From: Planctomycetaceae bacterium
GTDB lineage: Bacteria; Planctomycetota; Planctomycetia; Planctomycetales; Planctomycetaceae
Length of the DNA: 64,000 nucleotides
NCBI GenBank assembly: GCA_029259845.1
Contig: JAJDEI010000095.1
Coordinates: 1-64,000, forward strand
Direction of reading: 5' to 3'
Below are positions 7,907-16,571 of this stretch, one piece after another; positions within the stretch are counted from its first letter, which is position 1; each line of letters begins with the position of its first letter. The translations under genes were made by a program, and so were the position numbers. The notes under the pieces were generated by a model that made no database searches, was not told where the DNA came from, and saw only the letters and a list, made by a program, of their open reading frames with translations.

Positions 7907-9582
7907 GGGGCGTCCTTCGCCGACTTCGGAACTTTCGCGGCCCCTTGGCTTTTCGCAACGTCTTGTCCTGCCGCGGATTCTTGATCCGTTGCTGATGTGT
8001 GTCGCAGGACGCGACCGGCGAGTGCCCCGGTTGGGTAACCGTTGCTCACCACAGGCGTGCCGTTGACAAACAACTGTCGTACCCCGGTGGCATAGCGGTG
8101 CGGATCGTCGAATGTGGCGGTGTCGACATAGGTGACCGGATCAAACACAACGATGTCCGCGAAGTGGCCCGGCTTGAGAACGCCCCGGTCGGCCAGTCCC
8201 AGGATTTCTGCCGGCAGGCCGGAGCAGCTGCGCACCGCCTGTTCGAGCGGCAGGACTTCCTCTCGCAGGCTGTAGAACCCCACCTTCCTGGCGAACGTCC
8301 CGTAGTAACGGGGGTGCGGACGGTCGGCCCCGGGAATGGCGGCGCGGCCGTCAGAGGCGGTCGCCACCCAGGGGATTTGCATCGCGAACCGCACATCGTC
8401 TTCGCTCATACAGAAGTTGACAATCTGAGCATTTCCCCCCCGGGTGATCTTCACACACAACTCCAGGGGCGTGATGCCTTCGGCCGTCGCAATCTCTCGC
8501 AGGTTCTTGCCGACCCAGTCGGGGCGGGTCGCATACCGGGCGATGCGGATCGCGACGCCGTCGTCTTTCTGCCTGAGGACATCCGCAATGTGCGCCCGGA
8601 TGGACGGGCCGCGCTCCGAGCTATCCAGCCGCTCGACGAACTTTTCGTGACTGTCGGCCCGGGCCGAGGTCGGAATGACCGTCGCAGCGAGCGAGGTGCT
8701 GGAGGCGATGTAAGGATACTGGTCGGCGGTCGCCTGTTGTCCGTCCGCGCGCGCCTGTTCAATCATCTTCGCCGCCTGCCGGATCAGCCCCCAGGCATCG
8801 TGGCCACTCGACTTGAAGTGAGACGCATGGACCGGCAACTTGGCTCGCCGGCCGATCTCCAACAGTTCCTCGACGGCGGCAAGCAGCTCCGTGCTTTCGT
8901 TCCGCATGTGAGAGGCATAGATGCCGCCCTGTTCTCCAATGACCTGGGCGATGGCGACAAGCTCGTCGGTGTCGGCATAGGAGCCGGGAACGTAGATCAG
9001 CCCGGTCGACATGCCCCAGGCACCGTCCTGCATGGCCTTGCAGGTGAGTTGCTGCATCGTTTCGATCTCTTCGGGCGTCGCCGGCCGATTGGCCAGACCG
9101 ACAACTTCCTGCCGCAGCGATCCCTGGGGAAGCAAGTGAGCGATGTTCGTGCCGGCGCCGCAAGCTTCGATCGCCTTGTCGTAGGCGGCCACATCGACCG
9201 GTCCGGCACCGCAGTTGCCCGTAACAACAGTCGTGCAGCCCTGCGAGAGGGAGTTGAGATTCGCCCGGGTTTCCGGCTTGAGAATCTGCTCGTCGCTATG
9301 GTTGTGCAGATCAATGAAGCCGGGGGCGATGATCAGACCGGTACAGTCGATCGTAACGGGGACGCCTGTGATGGCAAACTCGCCAACGGCAACAATCCGG
9401 TCGCCCCGGATGGCAAGATCACCGGTAACACGGTCAGCGCCGGTTCCGTCGACCAGGATGCCGTTCCGCAGCACCACGTCGGCCTCAATCGGTTCTCCCG
9501 CATGAGCGCCTGCCGAAAAGGCGGCAGCCAACGAGACGACAAGGCACAGCACGGACAATCGCCCCGCCAGAATTCTATTCAT
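7903..9582 (-). CDS. Exported D-aminoacylase-like amidohydrolase
   Basis: A 559-residue zinc amidohydrolase of the N-acyl-D-amino-acid deacylase family. A signal peptide spans residues 1-29 (ILAGRLSVLCLVVSLAAAFSAGAHAG). The barrel metal motif is GFIDLHNHSDEQIL. Further family patterns are GCTTVVTGNCGAGP, HASHFKSSGHDAWG and the late TASDGRAAIP with its catalytic Asp, followed by a C-terminal beta segment (GHFADIVVFDP). The ATG at 9582 is chosen because it begins the signal peptide; the in-frame upstream Met would add 26 residues. It is translationally coupled to mfnB, which is curious because this product is exported and MfnB is cytoplasmic. The substrate is unknown. Confidence 0.88.
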   Translation of the reverse strand: MNRILAGRLSVLCLVVSLAAAFSAGAHAGEPIEADVVLRNGILVDGTGADRVTGDLAIRGDRIVAVGEFAITGVPVTIDCTGLIIAPGFIDLHNHSDEQILKPETRANLNSLSQGCTTVVTGNCGAGPVDVAAYDKAIEACGAGTNIAHLLPQGSLRQEVVGLANRPATPEEIETMQQLTCKAMQDGAWGMSTGLIYVPGSYADTDELVAIAQVIGEQGGIYASHMRNESTELLAAVEELLEIGRRAKLPVHASHFKSSGHDAWGLIRQAAKMIEQARADGQQATADQYPYIASSTSLAATVIPTSARADSHEKFVERLDSSERGPSIRAHIADVLRQKDDGVAIRIARYATRPDWVGKNLREIATAEGITPLELCVKITRGGNAQIVNFCMSEDDVRFAMQIPWVATASDGRAAIPGADRPHPRYYGTFARKVGFYSLREEVLPLEQAVRSCSGLPAEILGLADRGVLKPGHFADIVVFDPVTYVDTATFDDPHRYATGVRQLFVNGTPVVSNGYPTGALAGRVLRHTSATDQESAAGQDVAKSQGAAKVPKSAKDAP

Positions 9583-9741
9583 CGGCTCACGGGATCGGAG
9601 AGGGGTTCGACGAGTCGGGGAAAAGCCCGACGGATACACAGAATGGGCACGAACGGCCATGAACAGAGTTTAACAGCCAGCCACGAAGGCGCAAAGGAAT
9701 CGCGGATGAGAGGCAAGGCCGCTGCCACCTGTCGCTGGGGT

Positions 9742-11094
9742 CTACGCACCCCCGTTTAACTGCCGTTGCCGAATGCGCTGTTCGATTGCTTTGAGGATTT
9801 CGTAGTCGCTCTTGTAGGGCGACTCGAAGGCCGGGCGGAGGGGAATGGGGACGTCGTCCATCCGGTAGACGGTCCCGGGGGTGTTAATGCCGTAGGTGGC
9901 GGTCGTGAAGGCGACGGCGGCGATCTTGGCGGTCTCGCTCAGCTTGGGGTCGAGCACGATCACCGGGATGCGGGCCAGATGGTCGCGGGCCGGTTGGGAG
10001 AAGTTGCCCATCGGATCGGAGGCGATGATCAGCGCGGCGTCCGCTTCCCTGCGGGCCAGCAGATCGGTGGTGGTGAACTCGCCCGGGTTGAAGCGGGGAT
10101 ACCCCCGGCCCAAATTGACACCGAACGGGTAGCCGGTCGACCAGGAGACGACGTTGTCCGCCCCAGTGACGTTGCCGTGCCCTCTCATCGGCTTGGCAAC
10201 CCAGCGGTTGCCATAGGTGTTCATGTCCCGCGCCAGGGCGAGGACCGCCTCGCTGTTGAGGTGCTTGCCACGGGTCATGGTCACCCCCATCCCGAACAGG
10301 ATGGCGCCGAACCTGGCCGCCTTCATGCGCTCGGCCATCTCCCGCAGCGTATCGAGCGGGATGCCGGTCTTCTGTTCGACCGACGGATTCGGCTCGATGC
10401 CTTTGGCCAGCGCGCGGAGGGTCCAGGCGAGTTCAAAGTCGGATCGCGGTTTGATCTGCAGGAACAGGTCGGCCGCCTTGGCGGACTTCGTCTTCCGAAC
10501 GTCGATCAGCACGGCGTAACGGTCCTTGCGGCCGCGCGGGACAAACTCCCCCTTGGGCATCAGGCTGTACTTGGTGAAGTGCCGCGGATGGCTCTCGGCC
10601 GGGTTGCCGCCCCAGAAAATCAGAAAATCCGCCCGGTTTTTGATCTCGCCCAGCGTGGCGGTGACTTCGCCCACTTCCTGAAACGCCATGCCGGACGGCC
10701 CGTGACAGACGGACGTCGTCGTGTCGATCGTCCCGCCGATCCAGTCGGTGATGGCGACGGCGACCCGTTGGGCTTCGCTGGTCGTGTCGGACAGACCGTA
10801 GGTGACCGGGTAGTCGGCACTCAGCAGGATGTCGGCGGCACGCTCGATCGCCTCTTCGTAGGTTGCGGGCTGCCCGTCGATCGTCGCATCCGGACGCTCA
10901 CTGATGTGATGGTTGAAGAACCACGCCTTCCCCAGCACGCACGCGCTTTTGGCTTTGGTGATGTGGTTTGTCGACAGGTCGACGGTGAGGTCAATGTCAT
11001 CGCACACGCAACCACAGAAGGTACATGTAGCGTCTTCGATGACGCTGAGCTCGGTTGCGTCGGCCTCGGGTGTGGCGGCTTCAACAGTCGACAT
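9742..11094 (-). CDS. fhcB: Formylmethanofuran dehydrogenase subunit B-like (formyltransferase/hydrolase complex)
   Basis: A molybdopterin-oxidoreductase-fold subunit of 450 aa, homologous to FwdB/FmdB. In bacteria with the tetrahydromethanopterin pathway it is the B subunit of the formyltransferase/hydrolase complex (Fhc), which releases formate from formyl carriers during formaldehyde oxidation. The N-terminal Cys cluster is CTFCGCVCDDIDL near residue 24, followed by CVLGKAWF. The active-site region TTSVCHGPSGMAF keeps the Cys that binds metal in the dehydrogenases, and FWGGNPAESHPRH is also typical. The other Fhc subunits (A, C, D) are not in the window. It is on the same strand as mfnB and the amidohydrolase. 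It could equally be named fwdB. Confidence 0.9.
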   Translation of the reverse strand: MSTVEAATPEADATELSVIEDATCTFCGCVCDDIDLTVDLSTNHITKAKSACVLGKAWFFNHHISERPDATIDGQPATYEEAIERAADILLSADYPVTYGLSDTTSEAQRVAVAITDWIGGTIDTTTSVCHGPSGMAFQEVGEVTATLGEIKNRADFLIFWGGNPAESHPRHFTKYSLMPKGEFVPRGRKDRYAVLIDVRKTKSAKAADLFLQIKPRSDFELAWTLRALAKGIEPNPSVEQKTGIPLDTLREMAERMKAARFGAILFGMGVTMTRGKHLNSEAVLALARDMNTYGNRWVAKPMRGHGNVTGADNVVSWSTGYPFGVNLGRGYPRFNPGEFTTTDLLARREADAALIIASDPMGNFSQPARDHLARIPVIVLDPKLSETAKIAAVAFTTATYGINTPGTVYRMDDVPIPLRPAFESPYKSDYEILKAIEQRIRQRQLNGGA

Positions 11095-11240
11095 GGGGGA
11101 TGGGCCGTGTTCAGGGATGGTGACTTGAGCGAGCAGTGTACCACGAAGGTCTCAGCGACCGCGAGCATTGTGGCATACGCCGACGCACATGTTGGCCGTT
11201 TCGCCGCACACTTTAAATGTGCGGTGAAACGGACAAGCGG

Positions 11241-12098
11241 TCAGTCCGTGCCGTCGCTTGCGACGCCGGTGAGGACTTCCAGGGGGAGCAGCGTATTCAG
11301 GCTGCCGCTGCGGAAACCCTCCAGGTCAAGCGTGACCGCACGAAAGCCGAGTTCGCCGAAACGGGCGGCGATTGCCTCACGATGGGCAGGCTCGACCAGC
11401 CGCGGCAAGGCATCGAGCGGGACCTCGATGCGGGCCAGATCGTTCTCCTCCAGACGGACCCGGAGTTCGCGGAGGCCCAATCGCTCTCGCAGAAATCGTT
11501 CGGCCGCATCAACGCGGCGGACACGGTCTTCGGTGACTTCCACGCCATAGGCGATGCGGCTCGATAGGCAGGGCGTGGCCGGTTTGTCCCAAACGGGAAG
11601 TTCCCACAACTGCGCGAGGTCGCGGACGTCCTGCTTCGTGAAGCCGGTTTCCATCAGCGGACTGCGGACGGCATGCTCACTCGCCGCCTGCATGCCGGGG
11701 CGGTAATCGCCACGGTCGTCGAGGTTGGCCCCGTTGACGATCACATCAACTCCCAATTCGGACTGCAGGCCTTCCAGACGGGTGTAGAGTTCAGTCTTGC
11801 AGTGGTAACACCGGTCGCCCGCGTTGGCGCGATAGTCCGGCTGCGTGAACTCGTCCGTCCGAATCACCCGATGGCGAATGCCGATCGCCTCAGCGAGGCG
11901 GCGTGCCTCGTTGAGTTCTCCCTCCGCCAGACTGGGACTGTCGGCTGTGACCGCGACGGCATCGTCCCCGCAGGCGAGACGAGCCGCCCTGGCGACAACC
12001 GTGCTGTCGACGCCCGCCGAAAAGGCAACCGCGACACGGCCATATCCCCGAAGGATGCCGAGGAGACGATCTTGTTTGCGGGAAAGTTGCGTGCTAAT
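11241..12098 (-). CDS. larE: ATP-dependent sacrificial sulfur transferase LarE
   Basis: LarE adenylates a pyridinium dicarboxylate and donates sulfur to build the nickel-pincer nucleotide cofactor. The PP-loop is VAVAFSAGVDSTVVA, followed by AVTADSPSLAEGEL, AGDRCYHCKTELY (the sacrificial-Cys region), NGANLDDRGDYRPG and KPATPCLSSRIAYG. The start is uncertain: no ATG, GTG or TTG lies just upstream of the conserved region. I place it at an ATT (12098) 6 bases after AAAGGAAG, giving the usual LarE length of 285 aa. The nearest conventional codons are TTG at 12209 and ATG at 12317; the latter lies inside a repeat (12256-12398), so its N-terminal extension is unlikely. No larB or larC is in view. 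Confidence 0.88.
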   Translation of the reverse strand: MSTQLSRKQDRLLGILRGYGRVAVAFSAGVDSTVVARAARLACGDDAVAVTADSPSLAEGELNEARRLAEAIGIRHRVIRTDEFTQPDYRANAGDRCYHCKTELYTRLEGLQSELGVDVIVNGANLDDRGDYRPGMQAASEHAVRSPLMETGFTKQDVRDLAQLWELPVWDKPATPCLSSRIAYGVEVTEDRVRRVDAAERFLRERLGLRELRVRLEENDLARIEVPLDALPRLVEPAHREAIAARFGELGFRAVTLDLEGFRSGSLNTLLPLEVLTGVASDGTD

Positions 12099-12691
12099 TG
12101 CAAGCTTCCTTTGTGGGGCTTCCCACGGAGTTGTGCGTATGTGCTGAAAGGGACCCGTGGTTTCGGGCGGGCCGAGGATGCATTCCTCAAGGCCTTGAGC
12201 ATACCGCAAGACGGCGTGAAATGCCTCCCGTCGTCGCCAACCGGCCAGGGCGATCGGTTTGTCGAATTTGGGGCGTCTCACCGACGTCGGCCGTCGCCGT
12301 TGGCTCCGGGCGAACACCAGTCCTTGATTCCGATTGGCCCGGAGGCATCACCGACGGCGAACCGCCGGAAATCCCCCCATCGTGATCAACACGTTCGCGT
12401 TGTGGGCGCACGCCGGCTGGCTTGCGGCCAAACCGCGCTCGTTGCAACTTGATCGACACCCAGGCCCGAGCCGTCGTTTCGGAAGACCGTGCATGATCGC
12501 CAGATGGCGGATTCTGCCGGACGTGACGTCCCTGCGGACGTGGTTGTCGAATTCGAGGATTTCGGTTGAATTGAAAGACGCTTGCAACTTGGGCCTGTCG
12601 CAAGCCGCGGGACGGGAAGTCCGAAAGCCCGGCCCTGTTTCGTCCCGATGCCTAGGAGACGACGACTTTTTCTGTTCGCGAGAGATGAAAC
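12099..12691. other. larE-HlyD divergent intergenic region
   Basis: 593 bases between divergently transcribed genes. The half near larE holds the repeat at 12256-12398. In 12400-12690 I see no gene and no recognisable promoter. Confidence 0.45.
12256..12398. repeat. Dispersed repeat, copy 1 (partner at 57951-58079)
   Basis: About 140 bases starting GGTTTGTCGAATTTGGGGCG and ending CCCCCATCGTGATCAACACGTT. It aligns in the same order with 57951-58079, sharing the blocks GACGTCG, CCGTCGCCG, TGGCTCCG, GGAGGCA, CGCCGA/CCGACGG and CCCCCATCGTG. CGTCGCCGNTGGCTCCG and CGGAGGCANCNCCGACGG can pair as a hairpin. Confidence 0.7.
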
Positions 12692-13828
12692 ATGACTCAT
12701 TCTTCGGGGACTGCACGATCGCTGCCCAAATCCCATCCGTCCCAGACACCCGCTGGCCCTCGGCGGATTGTGGCGGTTGGCATGATGGCGCTAATCGCCG
12801 GAGTCCTGGCGATCCGCTTCGCTGACCGCGGCCCCAGCGCGCAGCATCGGGGACGGATCACGGCCCGGATCATTCCGCTCAATGCCGAACGCGAGGGACG
12901 CTTGGCCCGGCTACTGGTCGCGGAGGGCGCCCCCATCCGGATTGGAGATCCGATCGTGACACTTTCCGACATGTCGCCCGACGGCAAACGGGAGCGGTTG
13001 GAACAGGATCTCGCGCAGCTGAAGGCCGATCTCGACCGGGCCCTCGCGCAAGCGGACCTCGATTTGGAATGGCGAATCAAGGACGTCAACGCCGAGATCT
13101 TCACCGCCCGGTTGCAGTCCGCAGAACTCCTCGAAGAAAAATACCGCCACGAAATCGAGAAAGTGGCGCTCGCTGACATCCTGACCAGCAACTCCACCGC
13201 CCTGTGGATGCCCAAAGATTCGGTGTTCGATGCGGTCGTCATGCAGGATTCCGAAAACCAACAGGGCCGGCTCAGCACCGTGCTTCGCGTCGAAGCCGCC
13301 GCCAATTCGGCCGACGTCTGTTCGGCACAGGTCGAGATGTGCGACGAACAGGTCGCGACGCTCGAAGCGCTGCGTGACTCTCTCCCGGAACGAGTGCGGC
13401 GCTCCGTGGGGGTCGATGTTGTCGAACGCCAGATTCAGCTCGCGGAGGACGAACTCGAACGGCTCACAACCGAGAGGGGCGAGGTGACGATCGTGTCGCC
13501 GGTCATTGGTCAAGCGGGAATCTTTCTCCGGCATCCGGGCGACTTTGTGCGGGTCGGCGACCGGATCGTCGAAATCTTCGACGACGTTCACCGCTTCGTC
13601 GTCGTCGAAGTGCCGTCCAGCGACGTGGGACCGTTCAAGGTCGGGCAGGAGTTCCCGCTGACGTTTCCCGGCGATGTCCAACGACTGGGCCGGGTGAGCC
13701 GCGTGGCCCCGCAGGCGATTGCATCAGCATCGGCGGATGAAACCAGTGTTCGCGTGCATCTGGAGCCGGTCGGGCTGCTCTGGCCTCACGTACCGATCGA
13801 GTCGCAAGTGGTCGTCAGCGTTCCTTGA
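12692..13828 (+). CDS. HlyD-family membrane-fusion (periplasmic adaptor) protein
   Basis: A 378-residue adaptor linking an inner-membrane exporter to the envelope. A single N-terminal membrane segment lies at about residues 27-43 (RIVAVGMMALIAGVLAIRFA). Next comes a half-lipoyl segment (ITARIIPLNAEREGRLARLLVAEGAPIRIGDPIVTLSD), then long coiled-coil stretches (residues 95-255). The second lipoyl half and barrel follow (GEVTIVSPVIGQAGIFLRHPGDFVRVGDRIVEIFD then VEVPSSDVGPFKVGQEFPL). No ABC or RND transporter gene is next to it, so its partner is unknown. The next gene is convergent. Confidence 0.85.
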   Translation: MTHSSGTARSLPKSHPSQTPAGPRRIVAVGMMALIAGVLAIRFADRGPSAQHRGRITARIIPLNAEREGRLARLLVAEGAPIRIGDPIVTLSDMSPDGKRERLEQDLAQLKADLDRALAQADLDLEWRIKDVNAEIFTARLQSAELLEEKYRHEIEKVALADILTSNSTALWMPKDSVFDAVVMQDSENQQGRLSTVLRVEAAANSADVCSAQVEMCDEQVATLEALRDSLPERVRRSVGVDVVERQIQLAEDELERLTTERGEVTIVSPVIGQAGIFLRHPGDFVRVGDRIVEIFDDVHRFVVVEVPSSDVGPFKVGQEFPLTFPGDVQRLGRVSRVAPQAIASASADETSVRVHLEPVGLLWPHVPIESQVVVSVP

Positions 13829-13860
13829 CCGGGACGCCGCGAATCAAGATCGGCCGGACT

Positions 13861-14244
13861 TCAGGGAGCCACTCGCTCCACGTTCGCGATCTCATCAATC
13901 GAGAACGGTCCAAGGTCGGCATCACCGGACTCTGCCACGAGAACAAGCGTCCCTCCCTCGCTCTTGCGAGCATCGGGGAATCCGGTCTGCTGCCGGCCAT
14001 CTTGAAGTGTGACCGACACGGCAAAGGTTTCCTCGAATCCGCGCAGTCCCTCGACGATGAGTCCCGGAAACCGTCCCCAGGCCCATTCCCACAGCGTCGC
14101 TTGCGGATCGACCTTTCCCGCGATATCGCCCCACTCACGCTCGGCCCGTTGCAAATGCTTAAGGGACGCAGCGCGGCACCACGGCACCAGGACCGTTTGA
14201 ATCCATTCCTGCCGCCACGCCACGAGTTGGTCGAAATCAGACAT
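13861..14244 (-). CDS. Hypothetical protein
   Basis: A 127-residue soluble protein that I do not recognise. It begins MSDFDQLVAWRQEWIQTV and has a Trp-rich middle (ATLWEWAWGRFPGLIVEGLRG) and a beta-rich end (TLVLVAESGDADLGPFSIDEI). Composition and codon use match the neighbouring genes. It converges on the HlyD gene with a 32-base gap. The ATG at 14244 directly follows an in-frame GTG. Confidence 0.62.
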   Translation of the reverse strand: MSDFDQLVAWRQEWIQTVLVPWCRAASLKHLQRAEREWGDIAGKVDPQATLWEWAWGRFPGLIVEGLRGFEETFAVSVTLQDGRQQTGFPDARKSEGGTLVLVAESGDADLGPFSIDEIANVERVAP

Positions 14245-14316
14245 CACAAGGCCGGTTCTTCCAAAGGTGTCAGTCAGCGTATGCAGCCTGGGGGCAGAAC
14301 CGGTTGGGCGGTCAGG

Positions 14317-14463
14317 CAGCGATTGAGTCTGGACAGCACAGTAACCCGAAGCGTGAGCGAGGGACGAGTTGTTAACTCACATCCGCTTCGTCGCTTACGC
14401 TTCGGATTACCTTTGAGTGCGTCCCCGTCGGCCTTCTCCAATGTGAATCTTTGATTGGCCCTG
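14317..14463. repeat. GGCCGTTCAAAG-family repeat, copy with inner hairpin and degraded left end
   Basis: It contains TAACCCGAAGCGTGAGCGAGGGACGAG facing CGCTTCGTCGCTTACGCTTCGGATTACC, the inner hairpin shared with 55066-55222 and 56385-56543. The right end CTTTGATTGGCCCTG is a good terminal arm, while the left arm (GGCAGCGATTGAGTCTGGA) has decayed. It lies between two minus-strand genes. Confidence 0.75.
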
Positions 14464-14496
14464 TGCCCGCCCCCCTCCCTGTCCGTCCAACAGTCG

Positions 14497-15648
14497 CTAC
14501 GACAGAGCCGCCGCGATTGCATTCGACAGCCGTCCCAGGTGACTGCCGGACTGCTCGAATGGCTGCGTCGAGAGGATCACGGCAGCCGCATCGCGGTCCG
14601 GATCCATCCAGAACATCGTGCCGGTCGCTCCCCAATGGCCGAACGTCCGCGGGCCCAGCAGGTCACCATAGGAGGCGGCGTGCGCGGGCCAGTTCATCCG
14701 CCAGCCGAAACCCCACGCCCGGGCGCGGCGGTCCGCCTCCGGGACTTCCCGCAGAGAACCGAGCTGATTCGTCGTCGCCGCAGCAATCGTCGCCGATGAG
14801 AACAACCGGTCGTCGCCGTTCACGCCGCCGGCGAGCATCATGCGACAAAACATTGCCAAATCGCGCGGCGTCGTCAGCAGTCCGCCCCACGGCGCTCCCA
14901 ACTGACGCCAGTAGCGGCTGTTCCAGTTCCAGTTCTCGTGTCCCTGCTGTTCGGGAGGAACGGCCACTTCGGCGATGCGGTCCGTCCGGGGAGCCTCGCC
15001 GTCAAACCAGTCATCCGGGGCGCCGAGCGAGGTGTCGGCCATCCCCAACGGTTCGAAGATGTGGGTGCGGAGAAACTCGCTGCAGGAGAGTCCGCTCACG
15101 CGCACGACAATCTCTGCGAGCAATAAGAAACCCATGCTCTGATACTGCACGCCGCGCCCCGGTGGAAAATCCAGCGTGACCGCCAGGGTGCCTTCGAGAA
15201 ACGACTCCAACGGGGCGTTCGCTTCCCGCAACGCCCGGTTGTTCGGCAGCATGTCGGGAAGACCGGAGGAGTGGGTGAGCAGATGACGCACGATCATCGG
15301 GCGCTTGGGCGGGGCATCGAACTCCGGAATCAGCTCCACCACGCGCTCATTGAGCGCGAGGCGTCCCTGTTCAACGAGCATCATCACCGCCATCGCCACG
15401 AACGGTTTCGTCAGCGAGGCGACCAGGAACATGGCATCCTCTCGGACGCTTCCCGGTTCATCTGCCACCCGCTGCCGACCGCAGAGCAGCGGACGCTCAA
15501 GGCAACCGTCTCCACGGACGACATCGACGGCAACAGCCGGCACAGTTCCGTCTTCCGTCAGCGATGTCGCCAACGCAACGGCACGGTCCCACCGCTGCGG
15601 GTCCAGCTTCAATTCTTCCGGGGGGCGAGCAGTGAGCGACCGGGGCAC
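14497..15648 (-). CDS. Serine hydrolase of the beta-lactamase (class C / penicillin-binding) family
   Basis: A 383-residue serine hydrolase. The SxxK nucleophile motif is SLTK near residue 78 (MFLVASLTKPFVAMAVMML), the YxS-type motif is VQYQSMGFLLLAEIV near 165, and the KTG-equivalent is GHWGATGTMFW near 343 (HxG, as in esterase and D-peptidase relatives). LLTHSSGLPD is a further family hallmark. The start is GTG at 15648. There is no obvious signal peptide, so it is probably cytoplasmic. Members include esterases, D-aminopeptidases and true beta-lactamases; resistance should not be assumed. Confidence 0.88.
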   Translation of the reverse strand: MPRSLTARPPEELKLDPQRWDRAVALATSLTEDGTVPAVAVDVVRGDGCLERPLLCGRQRVADEPGSVREDAMFLVASLTKPFVAMAVMMLVEQGRLALNERVVELIPEFDAPPKRPMIVRHLLTHSSGLPDMLPNNRALREANAPLESFLEGTLAVTLDFPPGRGVQYQSMGFLLLAEIVVRVSGLSCSEFLRTHIFEPLGMADTSLGAPDDWFDGEAPRTDRIAEVAVPPEQQGHENWNWNSRYWRQLGAPWGGLLTTPRDLAMFCRMMLAGGVNGDDRLFSSATIAAATTNQLGSLREVPEADRRARAWGFGWRMNWPAHAASYGDLLGPRTFGHWGATGTMFWMDPDRDAAAVILSTQPFEQSGSHLGRLSNAIAAALS

Positions 15649-15777
15649 GTGTGTCGTTTCCTGGGGAGGGCGGGGGACCCTAGGTTCAAGCCGTCACAAA
15701 GCATCCGCCCAGACAGGGGAGATCGGCAGGTTGAGCAGACGGGCGACCGAGGGGAAACAGCCGAGGCGCGAGCCCGC

Positions 15778-16128
15778 TCAAGGACTCGGCGTGCCGACCT
15801 CTCGGACGTCGACTTCCCGCACCTCGATCAGCCGATCGAACATTGTCACCGACAGCACCTCGCGGACTTCAGGTGATGGGTTGTAGACGCGAATGCTCAA
15901 ATCCATGTGCCGCAGCGACGCCATCAAGCCCAGCAGGCCGCTCGGAATCAAACGGACGCCGGTGAGGTCGAACGCGACCACCTTGGCATCATGCGATTGC
16001 ACGATTTGCAGAATCTCATCGCGACAGTCGGCAACGCTGATGTCATCGACAATCACCCGACCGCCGAAACCAACGACTGTGGTCGGCCCGGCTTCATAAA
16101 CTTTGAGTCGTTCAGATCGGATCGTCAT
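15778..16128 (-). CDS. STAS-domain protein (anti-sigma-factor antagonist-like)
   Basis: A 116-residue single STAS domain. The core is VVGFGGRVIVDDISVADCRDEILQIV, then KVVAFDLTGVRLIPSGLLGLMASLRH, the position where SpoIIAA-type antagonists keep the phosphorylatable Ser/Thr (here IPSGLLG). The end (VREVLSVTMFDRLIEV) is typical of bacterial STAS antagonists. Such proteins are usually controlled by a serine kinase of the HPK/GHKL type, and none is adjacent. A second STAS-like protein lies 1.6 kb away (17755-18189). Confidence 0.8.
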   Translation of the reverse strand: MTIRSERLKVYEAGPTTVVGFGGRVIVDDISVADCRDEILQIVQSHDAKVVAFDLTGVRLIPSGLLGLMASLRHMDLSIRVYNPSPEVREVLSVTMFDRLIEVREVDVREVGTPSP

Positions 16129-16571
16129 CCCTTCCCCGCTGAAAGGTGTTCCCCGTTGATCGGGTTCCCCCGCGCCTGATCAGGCACGGCGAATGGATTG
16201 CAGCCGACCGACTGCTCGTCCAGTGTATCAGGTGACCGCCGCGATTCCTAGATTCCGCCGGACCGCCCGCTCACAGGGGTGCGACCGCTCAATGGTGGGG
16301 GTGGCTGGGGCGATCTCAAATCGATGACTGGCCAGCCGCGCGGACCTCTGGGGCTATGGACAGTGAACGAACCGCGTGACCGCTCCAGAGGTTGGTTTGC
16401 GGATTCATTTCCGTCGCCACAACAGCGCCCCAGCCACCCGGAAACGAGCGAGCACCACCATCGAACGGATGTACCCCGCTCCCACTGCGCATGTCCGTGA
16501 CGGGGCGCAGTTGGCCTGCGTCGCTGGGCAGGCAACCGTCTTGGCCACTTGGTCCGCGGCCACTTGGTCCT
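16129..16571. other. Intergenic region with palindromic repeat
   Basis: 443 bases between STAS and lutC genes on the same strand. The repeat at 16299-16439 takes up the middle; I see no gene in the rest. Confidence 0.45.
16299..16439. repeat. Inverted repeat with GGGTGGCTGGGGCG arms
   Basis: The ends are a perfect 14-base inverted repeat, GGGTGGCTGGGGCG against CGCCCCAGCCACCC. Inside is a second pair, CCTCTGG against CCAGAGG, flanking TGGGGCTATGGACAG-like sequence. A related element lies at 63617-63757. Confidence 0.82.

Noticed and set aside
7999-9759. Long 586-residue forward ORF opposite the amidohydrolase
   Set aside because: It is the antisense shadow of the amidohydrolase gene, which has a signal peptide, metal motifs and codon use of a real gene; the shadow translation is His/Gly/Arg-rich and matches no family.
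9766-11550. 594-residue forward ORF opposite fhcB and larE
   Set aside because: Antisense shadow spanning two real genes on the other strand and their intergenic gap.
12334-12825. Forward ORF upstream of the HlyD-like gene
   Set aside because: It runs through the dispersed repeat and out of frame into the adaptor gene; composition differs from real genes here.
14497-15648. Antibiotic-resistance beta-lactamase
   Set aside because: The SxxK and HxG motifs fit the large esterase/D-peptidase branch as well; no signal peptide and no evidence of lactam hydrolysis.
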